Source of the DNA: Puniceicoccales bacterium
GTDB taxonomy: Bacteria; Verrucomicrobiota; Verrucomicrobiia; Opitutales; JAIRLM01
DNA length: 35,876 nt
NCBI GenBank assembly: GCA_031282565.1
Contig: JAITDL010000044.1
Coordinates: forward strand, 1-35,876
Direction of reading: 5' to 3'
Of the stretch, positions 1-7,865 are shown piece after piece (the stretch's first letter is position 1; each line of letters begins with the position of its first letter). The notes beneath the pieces were generated by a model. That model ran no database searches, was not told where the DNA came from, and saw only the letters and a program-made list of their open reading frames with translations. The translations under genes were made by a program, and so were the position numbers.

Positions 1-119
1 TGCAAACAGTTGGCGTGCGCATACTTGACCACATCATCATCGCTGGAAACTGCGCCTTTTCCACCGCAGAACAGCGCGAAATCGTCAAAAATGAAACACT
101 CCCCGGCGAAAATTTGTGA
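1..119 (+). CDS. radC: RadC-like protein, C-terminal fragment (cut by window edge)
   Basis: Reading frame 3 is open from the window edge to a TGA at 117-119 and gives 38 residues. The segment V-G-V-R-I-L-D-H-I-I-I matches the end of the RadC JAB/MPN-like domain, where a valine/leucine-aspartate-histidine strand precedes a hydrophobic strand and a short tail. RadC was named as a DNA repair protein, but its biochemical role is unsettled. Only the last strand and tail are visible, so the metal-binding HxH...D residues cannot be checked. It ends 80 bases before the stop of the convergent glycosyltransferase gene. Identification rests on a short stretch and is moderate. Confidence 0.55.
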   Translation, partial: QTVGVRILDHIIIAGNCAFSTAEQREIVKNETLPGENL

Positions 120-198
120 GAGATCAAGCATCTATTATGTTCTGCGAAAAGCAGTTGTGCCGTTGAGCGAACGCTAAAGTTTGCTGCTAAGAAATATT

Positions 199-1122
199 TT
201 AATTGTGCACAATATGGTGAATGAAGTTTTCTAGCGCATCGAATTCCACTGGAGGATTTTTTGCGATGAAGTGTCTTCTGTCGTCCAATGGATACGGTCC
301 GCAGCGCAGTGGATCAGTTCTTAAGAATATGCCCAGGACTGGTTTAGTCATTGCTGCTGCCATGTGCATGCAGGCGCTGTCGTTGGCTATTGTGCCGCTG
401 CAGTGCTCAATCAGGCTAAGTAGCTGCGGCAGAGAGGTTTTTCCGCGAAGATCAAAAAAATTAGCAAATCCCACCGGTGCAGACTGGCCGTTTTTTCCGA
501 GGCCAACCCAAATAAATCGCCAGTCTGGGAATCGGCCGCATAATTTTGCCGTAAGTTCTTTGTAGTGTGGCCATTCCTTATTTTTCCCACGGCTCTCGGG
601 AGCCAAAATTATTGACCGGCCATTTGCTGGCAAATCGATTGGAAGTGGTTCAGCAACCGTGAACTTGATAGGGCGCGTAGCCTTTGCCTCGACGGACAAG
701 GTTGGTAAAAATTGACTAAGTATCTCAACGGCATGTGGATTGCCCGCTTTTGCCGTGCATTCTCCGTAGAATAATGTGGAAAATTCGCGGCCATCGTAGC
801 GGCCGATGCGGCGCAAACCCTTGGCACAGCGTGTCATGATGGCACTCCGCAGCAGTCCCTGCATATCCCAAACTGCGTCGTATGTGCCACTTCTGCCAAT
901 TTCACGGCAGCATCGAAAAAGGTCGCCGAGTCCTGCACGTTTGAATGCTATGATGTTCTCGACGAGGCTGCTGCAGGCAACAACCGGTGAAAAAATATCT
1001 CGCACAACCCAGTCGATGGCGATTTCAGGACGTTTATTTTTCAGCGTGGCAGCGACTTGCAGCGCATGAACAATGTCCCCGATGGATGAAGGTTTCACTA
1101 TGAGAAGTCGAAATGATTTCAC
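199..1122 (-). CDS. Glycosyltransferase family 9 protein (heptosyltransferase I / WaaC-like)
   Basis: The 307-residue product starts with a Rossmann strand, L-L-I-V-K-P-S-S-I-G-D-I-V-H, typical of ADP-heptose:LPS heptosyltransferases such as WaaC. Near residues 244-262 it has the GT9 signature N-D-S-A-C-M-H-M-A-A-A with K-P-V-L-G-I-F behind it, which forms part of the nucleotide-sugar site. Length fits the family (about 320). Such enzymes add heptose or related sugars to the lipopolysaccharide inner core on the cytoplasmic face, so the cell probably has a glycosylated outer membrane. The start is a GTG only a few bases from the divergent gspE, with no clear Shine-Dalgarno sequence. The family is clear; the sugar substrate is inferred. 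Confidence 0.85.
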   Translation of the reverse strand: MKSFRLLIVKPSSIGDIVHALQVAATLKNKRPEIAIDWVVRDIFSPVVACSSLVENIIAFKRAGLGDLFRCCREIGRSGTYDAVWDMQGLLRSAIMTRCAKGLRRIGRYDGREFSTLFYGECTAKAGNPHAVEILSQFLPTLSVEAKATRPIKFTVAEPLPIDLPANGRSIILAPESRGKNKEWPHYKELTAKLCGRFPDWRFIWVGLGKNGQSAPVGFANFFDLRGKTSLPQLLSLIEHCSGTIANDSACMHMAAAMTKPVLGIFLRTDPLRCGPYPLDDRRHFIAKNPPVEFDALENFIHHIVHN

Positions 1123-1146
1123 GGCAAAGTGCTAGTAGTCTGGAAG

Positions 1147-2589
1147 ATGATGCTTGCCGATCCAGCAAAAATTTCCAACACTCGGACTGTGGCTGACGCG
1201 GCAGGAGAAAAATTGGATATTTCCATCCCCTGCAGTCGCTACCGCATTGTTCCGCGCGAACAATCTGGCTGTGAAGGAGTTCTGCGATTTTACATCGAGG
1301 AGGGGCGTGATTGTTTGGAGATCGCACACGAGCTCCGCTTCATCTGGGGGCTGGATGCGATGTTCGTTCAAACTCCGCTGGAAGAATTTGCAAAACATTG
1401 GGAAAGCTTTACCGCCACGCTCCCAAAGGGCGATTGCGCGTGTGACGGCGCTGATGTTTTTCAAAATGTTGGAGTTGAGCCATCTGCATTGAGTAGGATG
1501 CTTGGCAATGTTTTCATCCGCGCCGTGAATTCGACCGCATCGGATATCCATTTTGAAAGTTTAGAATCAGCGTTTCTCATTCGCACGCGGGTAGATGGCA
1601 CATTGCGCGAGGAGGTGCGTCTGCCGGCGGAGATGTTGGCTCCGCTATCTGTCCTCCTTAAAACATTGGCCAAGTTAGACATAGCAGAGCATTTCATGCC
1701 GCAGGACGGACGATTTGGGCTTAAAATTGGCGGCGTGAGCGTGGATTTTCGCATCTCGGTCCTGCCGACCAAGTTCGGTGAAAGCATCGTGCTGCGCGTT
1801 CTCGATCGCCGCAGACTTTTCCACGGTCTAGGTGACCTATCAATCGATCCCGCAACTGTTTCGCGAATTCGAGGAGCGATCTCGGCGCAGTCTGGGCTTT
1901 TTTTGGTCACGGGGCCAACTGGCAGCGGGAAGACGACGACGCTCTACGCGGCGCTTGGCGAAATGGATCGCGGCAGCATAAAAGTGCTAACTATCGAAGA
2001 CCCAATTGAATACGAACTGCAAAATTGCATGCAGGCGTCCGTCGATTTGCCGATCGGCCGCACATTTTCGGCGGTCCTGCGCTCATTTCTGCGCCACGAC
2101 CCTGACAAAATTTTTATTGGTGAAGTCCGCGACGAAGAAACTGCACAAATCGCGCTCAGAGCGGCACTTACGGGCCATCTTGTCATTAGCACGCTGCATA
2201 CGGCGACGCCGCAGGAGGCCATTGTGCGGCTCGTTGAGATGGGATTGGAGAAAAATTTGCTAATCAGCTGTTTGCGTGGCGTGTTGAATCAGAGATTGTT
2301 GCGGCGCAATTGCGCACACTGTTCGACGGAGCATGTGGTCGATGGCAAGTTGCCTCAACAGCTTAACATGTTAAACGGGAAGAAGCTTCGCCGCGGCACT
2401 GGATGCAAGCACTGCGGTGGAAGCGGTTACGAAGGGCGGCGAGCATTTTTTGAATTTCTTTCAATTGAAGAGCTTACGACTGATTCAAACTGCCACCTTG
2501 GCACAATGGTCGCCGAAGGTTTGGAGGCAGTTATCGGCGGAGATATTGCCCTTGAGGAATTTATGAATCAAATGCCATGGAATCGCTAA
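1147..2589 (+). CDS. gspE: Type II secretion / type IV pilus assembly ATPase GspE (PulE/PilB family)
   Basis: This is the hexameric secretion ATPase that drives pseudopilus assembly at the inner membrane. Numbering from an upstream GTG at 1129, Walker A G-P-T-G-S-G-K-T is at residues 262-269, the Asp box (I-E-D-P-I-E-Y) follows at 289-295, Walker B I-F-I-G-E-V-R-D is at 328-335, and the His box H-L-V-I-S-T-L-H-T is at 350-358. A tetracysteine zinc element, C-A-H-C then C-K-H-C, lies in the C-terminal part as in GspE/PilB. I prefer the ATG at 1147 because the GTG at 1129 almost touches the divergent gene; neither has a good ribosome site. The N-terminal region before the ATPase core is short, about 110 residues. 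The stop overlaps gspF by 13 bases, so the two are likely translationally coupled. Confidence 0.92.
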   Translation: MMLADPAKISNTRTVADAAGEKLDISIPCSRYRIVPREQSGCEGVLRFYIEEGRDCLEIAHELRFIWGLDAMFVQTPLEEFAKHWESFTATLPKGDCACDGADVFQNVGVEPSALSRMLGNVFIRAVNSTASDIHFESLESAFLIRTRVDGTLREEVRLPAEMLAPLSVLLKTLAKLDIAEHFMPQDGRFGLKIGGVSVDFRISVLPTKFGESIVLRVLDRRRLFHGLGDLSIDPATVSRIRGAISAQSGLFLVTGPTGSGKTTTLYAALGEMDRGSIKVLTIEDPIEYELQNCMQASVDLPIGRTFSAVLRSFLRHDPDKIFIGEVRDEETAQIALRAALTGHLVISTLHTATPQEAIVRLVEMGLEKNLLISCLRGVLNQRLLRRNCAHCSTEHVVDGKLPQQLNMLNGKKLRRGTGCKHCGGSGYEGRRAFFEFLSIEELTTDSNCHLGTMVAEGLEAVIGGDIALEEFMNQMPWNR

Positions 2590-3809
2590 AAAAATTCACC
2601 TATTTTGGCCGAGGCAGTGGCGGTGGCTATGCGTGTGGAGAGTTGATGGCGAAGGACATGGCGGACGCTCGCCGCATTCTTTCCGAACGGCGCATTGCCA
2701 TTGATTTTTTGGCGGAGAAGAAATTGTCGCTGTGGCGGCGCAATTTGCACTTCGGAAAAAAAACTCGCGTAAGTGCCGAGCAGCTAGTGTCTTTTACTAG
2801 ACAGCTTGCGCTCCTGCTCCGCGCTGGAATTCATCTGATCGATGCGCTAGAGATGTTGGGGCAGAGGGACAAAAAGTTGCCGCTTGCCGGTATTTTGCAA
2901 TCCGTTGCAGCGGAGGTGCGTGCCGGGCGGTTTTTGTGCGAGGCCATGGAGTTGCATCCCAATGTTTTCAATGAGACATATAGAAATCTCGTGCGCGCGG
3001 GGGAGGCGTCCGGCGATTTAGCTGTTGTGCTGGAGTCGATTGCGTCAGCCCGTGGCCGCGAGCTGCGCAGTAAGACGAGGGCCGTGTCGGCATTAATTTA
3101 TCCTGTAACTGTCTTAGTGGTAGCACTTTTGGCCATAATGTTCCTCACTGGACGTGTCATCCCGCGTTTCCAGAATGTAATCCAGGGCGACGGTTCCACG
3201 ATGGCCATGCCGACCGTCACCAGGGTTGTGATGTCATTTTGTCAATTTATTAGGACGCAGCAACTTAGGATCTTTTTTTCGCTAATTGCAATCCCGCTCG
3301 CAATTGCACTATGGGCAAAAACGGAGCGGGGGCGCAAACTTTGTTCGGCGGCGATATTGCGCATACCGTTGCTGGGGAAGCTGATACTGCGGCAAAATCT
3401 CGTACTATTTTTCCGCACATTCGGGTCCGTCCTCGGCCACGGAGTCCCCTTCTCCGAGTCCCTCAGACTCTCCTGCCGTGCAGTCTCCAACGCAGCACTG
3501 CGCAACTATTTCGAAATCATCACCATCCGCGCCGGAGAGGGCGTTCCCCTCGGCGAGCTCCTCGCACAGACAGCCACAATCCCCGCATCGGTCCGCGGAC
3601 TTATCGCCGTTGGAGAGCGAAGCGGAACTCTCGCTGTCATGGCTACTTACGCCGCAGACATCCTCGAAGAAGAGCTTGGCAATGCCGTCGACCGCGTCTC
3701 CGCAATCCTGCAGCCTGCAACAATTCTCATCCTCGCCGGCGCCGTTGCCATCGTCGCTGCAGCTATGTTCCTCCCCATGACTCAGATGATCCAGCTCCGC
3801 TCCATTTGA
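2577..3809 (+). CDS. gspF: Type II secretion inner-membrane platform protein GspF (PilC family)
   Basis: The 410-residue product has the GspF/PilC layout: a short N-terminal segment, then two copies of the T2SSF domain. The first begins near S-F-T-R-Q-L-A-L-L-L-R-A-G and the second near F-F-R-T-F-G-S-V-L-G-H-G-V-P. Three membrane segments are visible: A-L-I-Y-P-V-T-V-L-V-V-A-L, I-F-F-S-L-I-A-I-P-L-A-I-A, and one at the C-terminus (A-T-I-L-I-L-A-G-A-V-A-I). It forms the inner-membrane base on which GspE acts. It overlaps gspE by 13 bases. From about base 3400 on, codon choice changes abruptly to C-ending codons, and leucine uses only CTC/CTG/CTT. The same stretch is open antisense as the tail of the facing gene. 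Confidence 0.9.
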   Translation: MESLKKFTYFGRGSGGGYACGELMAKDMADARRILSERRIAIDFLAEKKLSLWRRNLHFGKKTRVSAEQLVSFTRQLALLLRAGIHLIDALEMLGQRDKKLPLAGILQSVAAEVRAGRFLCEAMELHPNVFNETYRNLVRAGEASGDLAVVLESIASARGRELRSKTRAVSALIYPVTVLVVALLAIMFLTGRVIPRFQNVIQGDGSTMAMPTVTRVVMSFCQFIRTQQLRIFFSLIAIPLAIALWAKTERGRKLCSAAILRIPLLGKLILRQNLVLFFRTFGSVLGHGVPFSESLRLSCRAVSNAALRNYFEIITIRAGEGVPLGELLAQTATIPASVRGLIAVGERSGTLAVMATYAADILEEELGNAVDRVSAILQPATILILAGAVAIVAAAMFLPMTQMIQLRSI

Positions 3810-5720
3810 CTTTTCTTCGCCTTTGCGTCCACCGCCGCCACCGGGCCTCCCAGCTTCGGGCTTTTTCCCGTGCACAAGCAGCGTGCCATCCTCAAATTCG
3901 GCAACGTATCCTTCTCCGAGGAGCCACGATAGAGATTTTAGCAGCTCGTCTCTGTCGGCGCCTTCGGAGCCGAGTTTGATGCAGAGCTCCAGTTGGCCAA
4001 TGTATGGATTTTCTTCGATGATGGTGATAAGTTTCTCCAGCTCAGGCGTGAACGCGGTGCTGCTGTCGCGTATTTTTCGTGGAACCGGTGAGACGTAGGA
4101 TTGGCCGCGCTTGCCTAGTTTGTAGCTGTGTAGGTTGTGGCGCTTGAACTTACCGCGCATTGCGTTGGCTGTGTCGAGCGGGAAGCGCCGCTGCCTTTCG
4201 AGGCAATATTCAACAAATTCGCGGATGTCTCTGTCGCTGATGGCGCTAATGTCTTTGCCGGAAACTCGAACTGAATCTGCCTTTTTCAAGAAACGATCTG
4301 CGTTCTCCGCCAGGTAGATGCGCACGTCTCCGATGGAATTAAATATCTTTGGTTCCTCATGCTGTGAGCTTTCTGCGTTCTCGCACTGGGCTGAGATTGT
4401 TTCACTTTGCTCGGCAATTTTTGACGCTTGGTCTTCGCAGTCTGCAATTTCCGGTTCGTTGGCGGTTTCAATGGCATCTAAATTTTTCAGGCGGTACCTG
4501 TAGCGTTTTTTCATGCGCTCCAGCCACGTAGCTATGTCGGCGGCGTCTTTGCTGAACTCAAGTCGTTCGCAGTAGCGGTCGAATGGCATGTTGCGCACGT
4601 GACTTAGGTAGTGCTCGTTTAATAAGTCTTTGTAGCTGTGATGGTTTGGAGCGCCAATTATGATTTTCGTGAACGGGCAGCGGGCGACCTGTTGAAAATT
4701 TCCGCTGGGCGCGGCGCACTCCTCTTCGATTTTTTCAAAAACGCGATCCAAATGATTGCGTATGAGGTGGTCTAGAGCTCCATCGGCGCTGAAAAATGGC
4801 ACGCCGTCGAAGGCCGTTCTGTGGAATTGCCGCTGGCACTCCGGGTTGCGGCGTAGAGAAAATACAAATCGTTCCGGGTCAGCCAGAAACGTTTGGGCCA
4901 CGTGGAAAACATCGTAGGTCTTTCCCGATTTGCGGATCATCTCGGCAACGGGTGCGAACGCGTCGTCGGTGGCATAGAATGTCACCGTAAAGTCTTCGCG
5001 TGGAGGAGTAAATCGCCTGTTTGAATCGCGCTGTCCGCCTCTCCATTCGCGGCGAAATTGGTGTCCTTCAGCCGTCCCACTACGTTCCCGTTCGCGATTG
5101 AATCCGCCTCCGCCGCCGAAACTTGGCCTGCGACCGTAGCTTCCGTAGCCGCCGCCCTCCCGCCGTTCCTGGCCTGCGTGACGAAATCCGCCTTCCGCCG
5201 CCGGGCGCCGATCTTGGAAGCGATTTCCTCCGCCGTAACGTCGCTCGCCGTAGGAAGTTCTATCGCTTGGTTGCCCGTAGCCGGTTGGCCTTTCTCCGTC
5301 GCGTGCACCGCGGTCAAAGGGAGCCCTGCCACGGCTAAATGTACTTCTGCCGAAACTGCTTGGTCCGTCTCCAGTCCGCCGCTGTCCGCCGCCAAACTGC
5401 TGTCCCTGCCCCTGCCCCTGGAATCTGTTGCCGCCGCCGGCATAATCCCTTCTGCCGCCGAATGTTCTCCCTCCACGGAATTGTCCGCCACCCATTCCGC
5501 CGCCGGGCTGCCTCCTGAAACCGTCTCCGCGATCGCCGCCGCGTTGATTCGCGTAATTTCCGCCGCCACCGTTACTTGGCCTGCTTCGTTGCCGTTCGCC
5601 ACCGCGCTGAAATTCGCCACCTCTGTCCGATTCCCAGGCCGTGCCGAAAACAAAACTCGAGAAATCCTTCAAAAGGTCACCATTGCCATTTGCATTTTTA
5701 CTACCACCGCCGGCATCCAT
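3405..5720 (-). CDS. Gly/Arg-rich (RGG-box) putative nucleic-acid-binding protein, unknown family
   Basis: I do not recognise a named family. Residues 31-240 are low complexity, dominated by Gly, Arg, Phe, Gln and Ser with many RGG/GGN/GQGQ units, like RGG-box RNA-binding tails. Residues about 243-630 look globular: they start F-T-V-T-F-Y-A-T-D-D-A-F, hold a charged His-rich middle (N-H-H-S-Y-K-D-L-L), and end in a winged-helix-like stretch (L-C-I-K-L-G...L-S-W-L-L-G-E-G-Y-V-A-E-F). The last 134 residues overlap gspF antisense, codon on codon. They are Glu/Asp/Gly/Ser/Cys-rich with no folded look, so the ancestral stop may have been lost near 3809. RNA binding or chaperoning is inference from composition. 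The gene is real for its core; the tail is uncertain. Confidence 0.75.
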   Translation of the reverse strand: MDAGGGSKNANGNGDLLKDFSSFVFGTAWESDRGGEFQRGGERQRSRPSNGGGGNYANQRGGDRGDGFRRQPGGGMGGGQFRGGRTFGGRRDYAGGGNRFQGQGQGQQFGGGQRRTGDGPSSFGRSTFSRGRAPFDRGARDGERPTGYGQPSDRTSYGERRYGGGNRFQDRRPAAEGGFRHAGQERREGGGYGSYGRRPSFGGGGGFNRERERSGTAEGHQFRREWRGGQRDSNRRFTPPREDFTVTFYATDDAFAPVAEMIRKSGKTYDVFHVAQTFLADPERFVFSLRRNPECQRQFHRTAFDGVPFFSADGALDHLIRNHLDRVFEKIEEECAAPSGNFQQVARCPFTKIIIGAPNHHSYKDLLNEHYLSHVRNMPFDRYCERLEFSKDAADIATWLERMKKRYRYRLKNLDAIETANEPEIADCEDQASKIAEQSETISAQCENAESSQHEEPKIFNSIGDVRIYLAENADRFLKKADSVRVSGKDISAISDRDIREFVEYCLERQRRFPLDTANAMRGKFKRHNLHSYKLGKRGQSYVSPVPRKIRDSSTAFTPELEKLITIIEENPYIGQLELCIKLGSEGADRDELLKSLSWLLGEGYVAEFEDGTLLVHGKKPEAGRPGGGGGRKGEEKSNGAELDHLSHGEEHSCSDDGNGAGEDENCCRLQDCGDAVDGIAKLFFEDVCGVSSHDSESSASLSNGDKSADRCGDCGCLCEELAEGNALSGADGDDFEIVAQCCVGDCTAGESEGLGEGDSVAEDGPECAEK
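5001..5630 (-). repeat. Coding low-complexity Gly/Arg-rich tract
   Basis: This tract encodes residues about 31-240 of the facing-gspF protein. It has no strict unit, but RGG, GGGN, RRPS/RRYGGGNRFQ and GQGQGQ motifs recur, including two close copies of G-G-G-N-R-F-Q (near residues 95-101 and 163-169). The opposite strand is rich in Pro/Ala codons and therefore shows long spurious open frames. Confidence 0.7.
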
Positions 5721-5729
5721 GGTGCCGAT

Positions 5730-5807
5730 TTAATTGGCCGCCGTTTGAGTTTTGCGAGCACAAAACGTAGCATTTTTGACGAATCTTCGTTTCTTTTTCC
5801 TTGCCAT
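5730..5807 (-). CDS. Possible 25-residue basic peptide upstream of the RGG-protein gene
   Basis: An ATG at 5805-5807 opens a 25-residue frame ending in TAA, nine bases before the ATG of the RGG-rich protein. The peptide starts M-A-R-K-K-K-R-R-F-V-K-N and is strongly basic. No ribosome site is obvious. It could be a tiny ribosome-associated protein, a leader peptide for the downstream gene, or chance. I do not recognise it. Position and composition are suggestive only. Confidence 0.25.
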   Translation of the reverse strand: MARKKKRRFVKNATFCARKTQTAAN

Positions 5808-5839
5808 CGCTTTTTTGCTTTTTGAAGTGGCCAAGTCGT

Positions 5840-5921
5840 GCTCAGGTGGTGGAATCGGTAGACACACACGTTTGAGGGGCGTGTGCCGCAAGGCGTATGG
5901 GTTCGAGTCCCATCTTGAGCA
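5840..5921 (+). tRNA. tRNA-Leu, anticodon GAG
   Basis: The acceptor arms GCTCAGG (5840-5846) and CTTGAGC (5914-5920) pair with one G-T wobble. The discriminator is A5921, as expected for leucine tRNAs. The D-loop region GGAATCGGTAGAC and the T-arm GGGTTCGAGTCCC are canonical. The anticodon stem CACGT/GCGTG closes the loop TTGAGGG, with GAG at 5874-5876, so it reads CUC/CUU. A long variable arm of class II type is present. The 3' CCA is not encoded (the genome reads CCG after the discriminator), so CCA would be added after transcription. Confidence 0.95.
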
Positions 5922-5977
5922 CCGATAAGTTGTTGGCTTTGAGTAAGTTGTGCGCCGTTCATCGGCCTGCGCCGCTC

Positions 5978-7570
5978 CTAGCAGGGATCAACGACGGTTT
6001 TTTCGCAAATGGTTTTCGGAGAGATGCCGATCTCCTTTCGTATGTAGCCAAGGCTTTTCATAAATTTTGCCGGGTCGGCCGTGAAAATGCAAAATTCCAC
6101 CTCGCTGCGACTCCGTTTGCCGCCGCATTTTGAAAATTTCGGCCCGCTCCATTGGCAATCGGTTAGGTTGTTAAGGGCGCTACCCCAGCGAGTTGCGAAA
6201 TTTTTTAGCCCATCCCCATCGCCGCTGGAAAAATTTTGCACAACTAGGTGGCGGTACGGAGGATAGCCCAATTGGCGACGGGCGACCAATTCCTCTTCGC
6301 AGAATGACGTGCGACTGCCGCCTAGAAAATGTTTCAGCGGTGCGCATTCTGGCTTAGTTGTTTGCAGAAGAAGTTCTCCACCTTCGCCGATGGCGTCGAA
6401 AATGCGCCATAGCAGTTGGTGTGCCCGTTCGTTACTGCGAAAACTACGTCCACAGAATAGGTTATCGCCGTCGAGAAGGGCCACGGTGGCTGGACCTATG
6501 CGTTCGATTGCTGCCGTGTCGATGTTTTCCGCCAGCAAGATATCGCAGTCCGCCGTGGCGTCTCCGCTGTCTGATGATCCGAAAATGGCCGATGGGAAGT
6601 ATTTGTGCAGAAGCGATTTCACTTTTCCGATGCCGGCACCGATCCTCCTAAGCCTTCCGCGACACCTATGGCAGCGCTGATTTGGCGGGCATTCCGTTTT
6701 GCAGCGGTTGCAGATGTGGCCTCCGCGCAGAGCGACGCAGGTGAGCGGAGTGTCGCACTGTGGACAGCGGAAAAGTTCTTCGCAGCGTGGACAATAGGAT
6801 CGCGAAAATCCTCCGCGCGGGTGGATCAGCAAATTTTTTTTGCCAGTTTCCATGGCATCCTCAATTTTTCGCAAAATCTGCGGCGAAAGCAGCCGCTTGC
6901 CGGGATCTAGCCGCGATTGGTCAATGATGGAAACCGTTGGTCCGCTGCGACATTCATCTTTTTCCACTTCCATTTTAATGGAGCCGCAGATCGCAGCGTG
7001 GTACATCTCGACGGAAGGAGATTGGCTCAGCAGCAGGCATTTGATGTTCTCCAGTTTTGCCCGCTCAATGGCCACATCTCTGCAGTGGAAGTGCATGCCG
7101 TGGCGGCTGTGGAAATGGGCTGGATTTTCTTCGCCGCAAACAACTATGGCGCAGAGATTTGCCGCCGGAAGAAACACCGCCGGACCGGTGCCAACTACAA
7201 TGGAAATTTCCGATGAGCGGAACCCGTTGAGAACGCTGTCGCGTTCACACTCTTCCATGGCGCCGTGCCATTTCGCAACGGAAACGCCGGGGCAGGATTC
7301 GCGAATGACCTCGAAAAAATGATCTACTTCTCCGCTACTTTCGTGGAGCAACAGCAGCTGACAATTAACATTAATCTTGCGCGCTGTCGCCGAACAATCC
7401 ATCTGGAGCGACAGGATGAGGTGGTCTCTTAGTGTTTGGTGCGTGCGGGTACGAGACGGTTGTATCAATTCCATCAGCAGGCGCAGGCTGTCTGCCGGCT
7501 CCTCTAAGCGGTCTTTCATCAATGACCTGGACCCTACCAGTAGCGTTAGCGTTTTCTGGGAGTTGGTCAT
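5978..7570 (-). CDS. priA: PriA-like primosomal protein, truncated and lacking intact helicase motifs
   Basis: PriA normally reloads the replicative helicase at stalled forks. The core is recognisable: V-V-G-T-G-P-A-V-F-L-P-A-A-N-L (usual GTRSAVFxPxxxLG), then H-C-R-D-V-A-I-E-R-A. An eight-cysteine zinc cluster sits at C260, C263, C269, C272, C287, C290, C300 and C303, and late on comes E-L-V-A-R-R-Q-L-G-Y-P-P-Y. The helicase residues are gone. No Walker A precedes the match, the DEEH box reads C-G-E-E-N, and the motif V region (usually GTQMVAKGFDFP) reads L-A-E-N-I-D-T-A-A. At 530 residues it also lacks the N-terminal DNA-binding and winged-helix domains of about 730-residue PriA. Actinobacterial PriA homologues are likewise predicted to lack helicase activity. 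The first 200 bases overlap the next gene in another frame; a start at 7402 would reduce that. It may be a structural primosome factor or a decaying gene. Confidence 0.75.
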   Translation of the reverse strand: MTNSQKTLTLLVGSRSLMKDRLEEPADSLRLLMELIQPSRTRTHQTLRDHLILSLQMDCSATARKINVNCQLLLLHESSGEVDHFFEVIRESCPGVSVAKWHGAMEECERDSVLNGFRSSEISIVVGTGPAVFLPAANLCAIVVCGEENPAHFHSRHGMHFHCRDVAIERAKLENIKCLLLSQSPSVEMYHAAICGSIKMEVEKDECRSGPTVSIIDQSRLDPGKRLLSPQILRKIEDAMETGKKNLLIHPRGGFSRSYCPRCEELFRCPQCDTPLTCVALRGGHICNRCKTECPPNQRCHRCRGRLRRIGAGIGKVKSLLHKYFPSAIFGSSDSGDATADCDILLAENIDTAAIERIGPATVALLDGDNLFCGRSFRSNERAHQLLWRIFDAIGEGGELLLQTTKPECAPLKHFLGGSRTSFCEEELVARRQLGYPPYRHLVVQNFSSGDGDGLKNFATRWGSALNNLTDCQWSGPKFSKCGGKRSRSEVEFCIFTADPAKFMKSLGYIRKEIGISPKTICEKTVVDPC

Positions 7571-7865
7571 TGCTGTGACTTTCTTTTTTGTGCTGAATTA
7601 TGAAGTAGGCAATCCCGCAGGCTGCCGCTGCAATTGCTGCCGCTGCCAGGATGTAAATAAAAAATTGCACAATAACGAGCACGATGACAACAGCGACAAA
7701 CGCGGTGAAGATTAGTCCAAAGGTCAAACAGTTCACGTACGGCAACGGCACAATGTCAGGGTCAGGTGTCACGGTGCAATATGTAACTTTTTCCACCGTG
7801 CCACGGCCAGGGTGGTAGATGCTATGGGTTTCGCGAGAAGTATACGGAGGGAAAGGCTGACGCAT
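7371..7865 (-). CDS. Small membrane protein, unknown
   Basis: The frame extends up to a GTG at 7958. The ATG at 7865 is a better start because it has a weak purine stretch (TTAGAGAA) upstream and removes a poorly conserved-looking leader. The product is 164 residues: a polar N-terminus, a long hydrophobic block at about residues 44-91 that can form two membrane helices around an Ala-rich turn, a basic K-K-E-S-H stretch after it, and a Pro-rich hydrophilic tail. The tail overlaps the PriA-like frame by up to 200 bases on the same strand. Function is unknown. It lies head to head with the SctW-like gene, 125 bases apart. Confidence 0.55.
   Translation of the reverse strand: MRQPFPPYTSRETHSIYHPGRGTVEKVTYCTVTPDPDIVPLPYVNCLTFGLIFTAFVAVVIVLVIVQFFIYILAAAAIAAAACGIAYFIIQHKKESHSNDQLPENANATGRVQVIDERPLRGAGRQPAPADGIDTTVSYPHAPNTKRPPHPVAPDGLFGDSAQD

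Noticed and set aside
3311..3979. Plus-strand Arg/His-rich frame of 222 codons
   Set aside because: It lies out of frame inside gspF; its Arg/Pro/His composition is a shadow of C-ending gspF codons.
5058..5825. Plus-strand open frame of 255 codons
   Set aside because: It is the antisense of the Gly/Arg-rich coding tract, where GC-rich codons keep the opposite strand open; composition is Ala/Ser/Pro noise.
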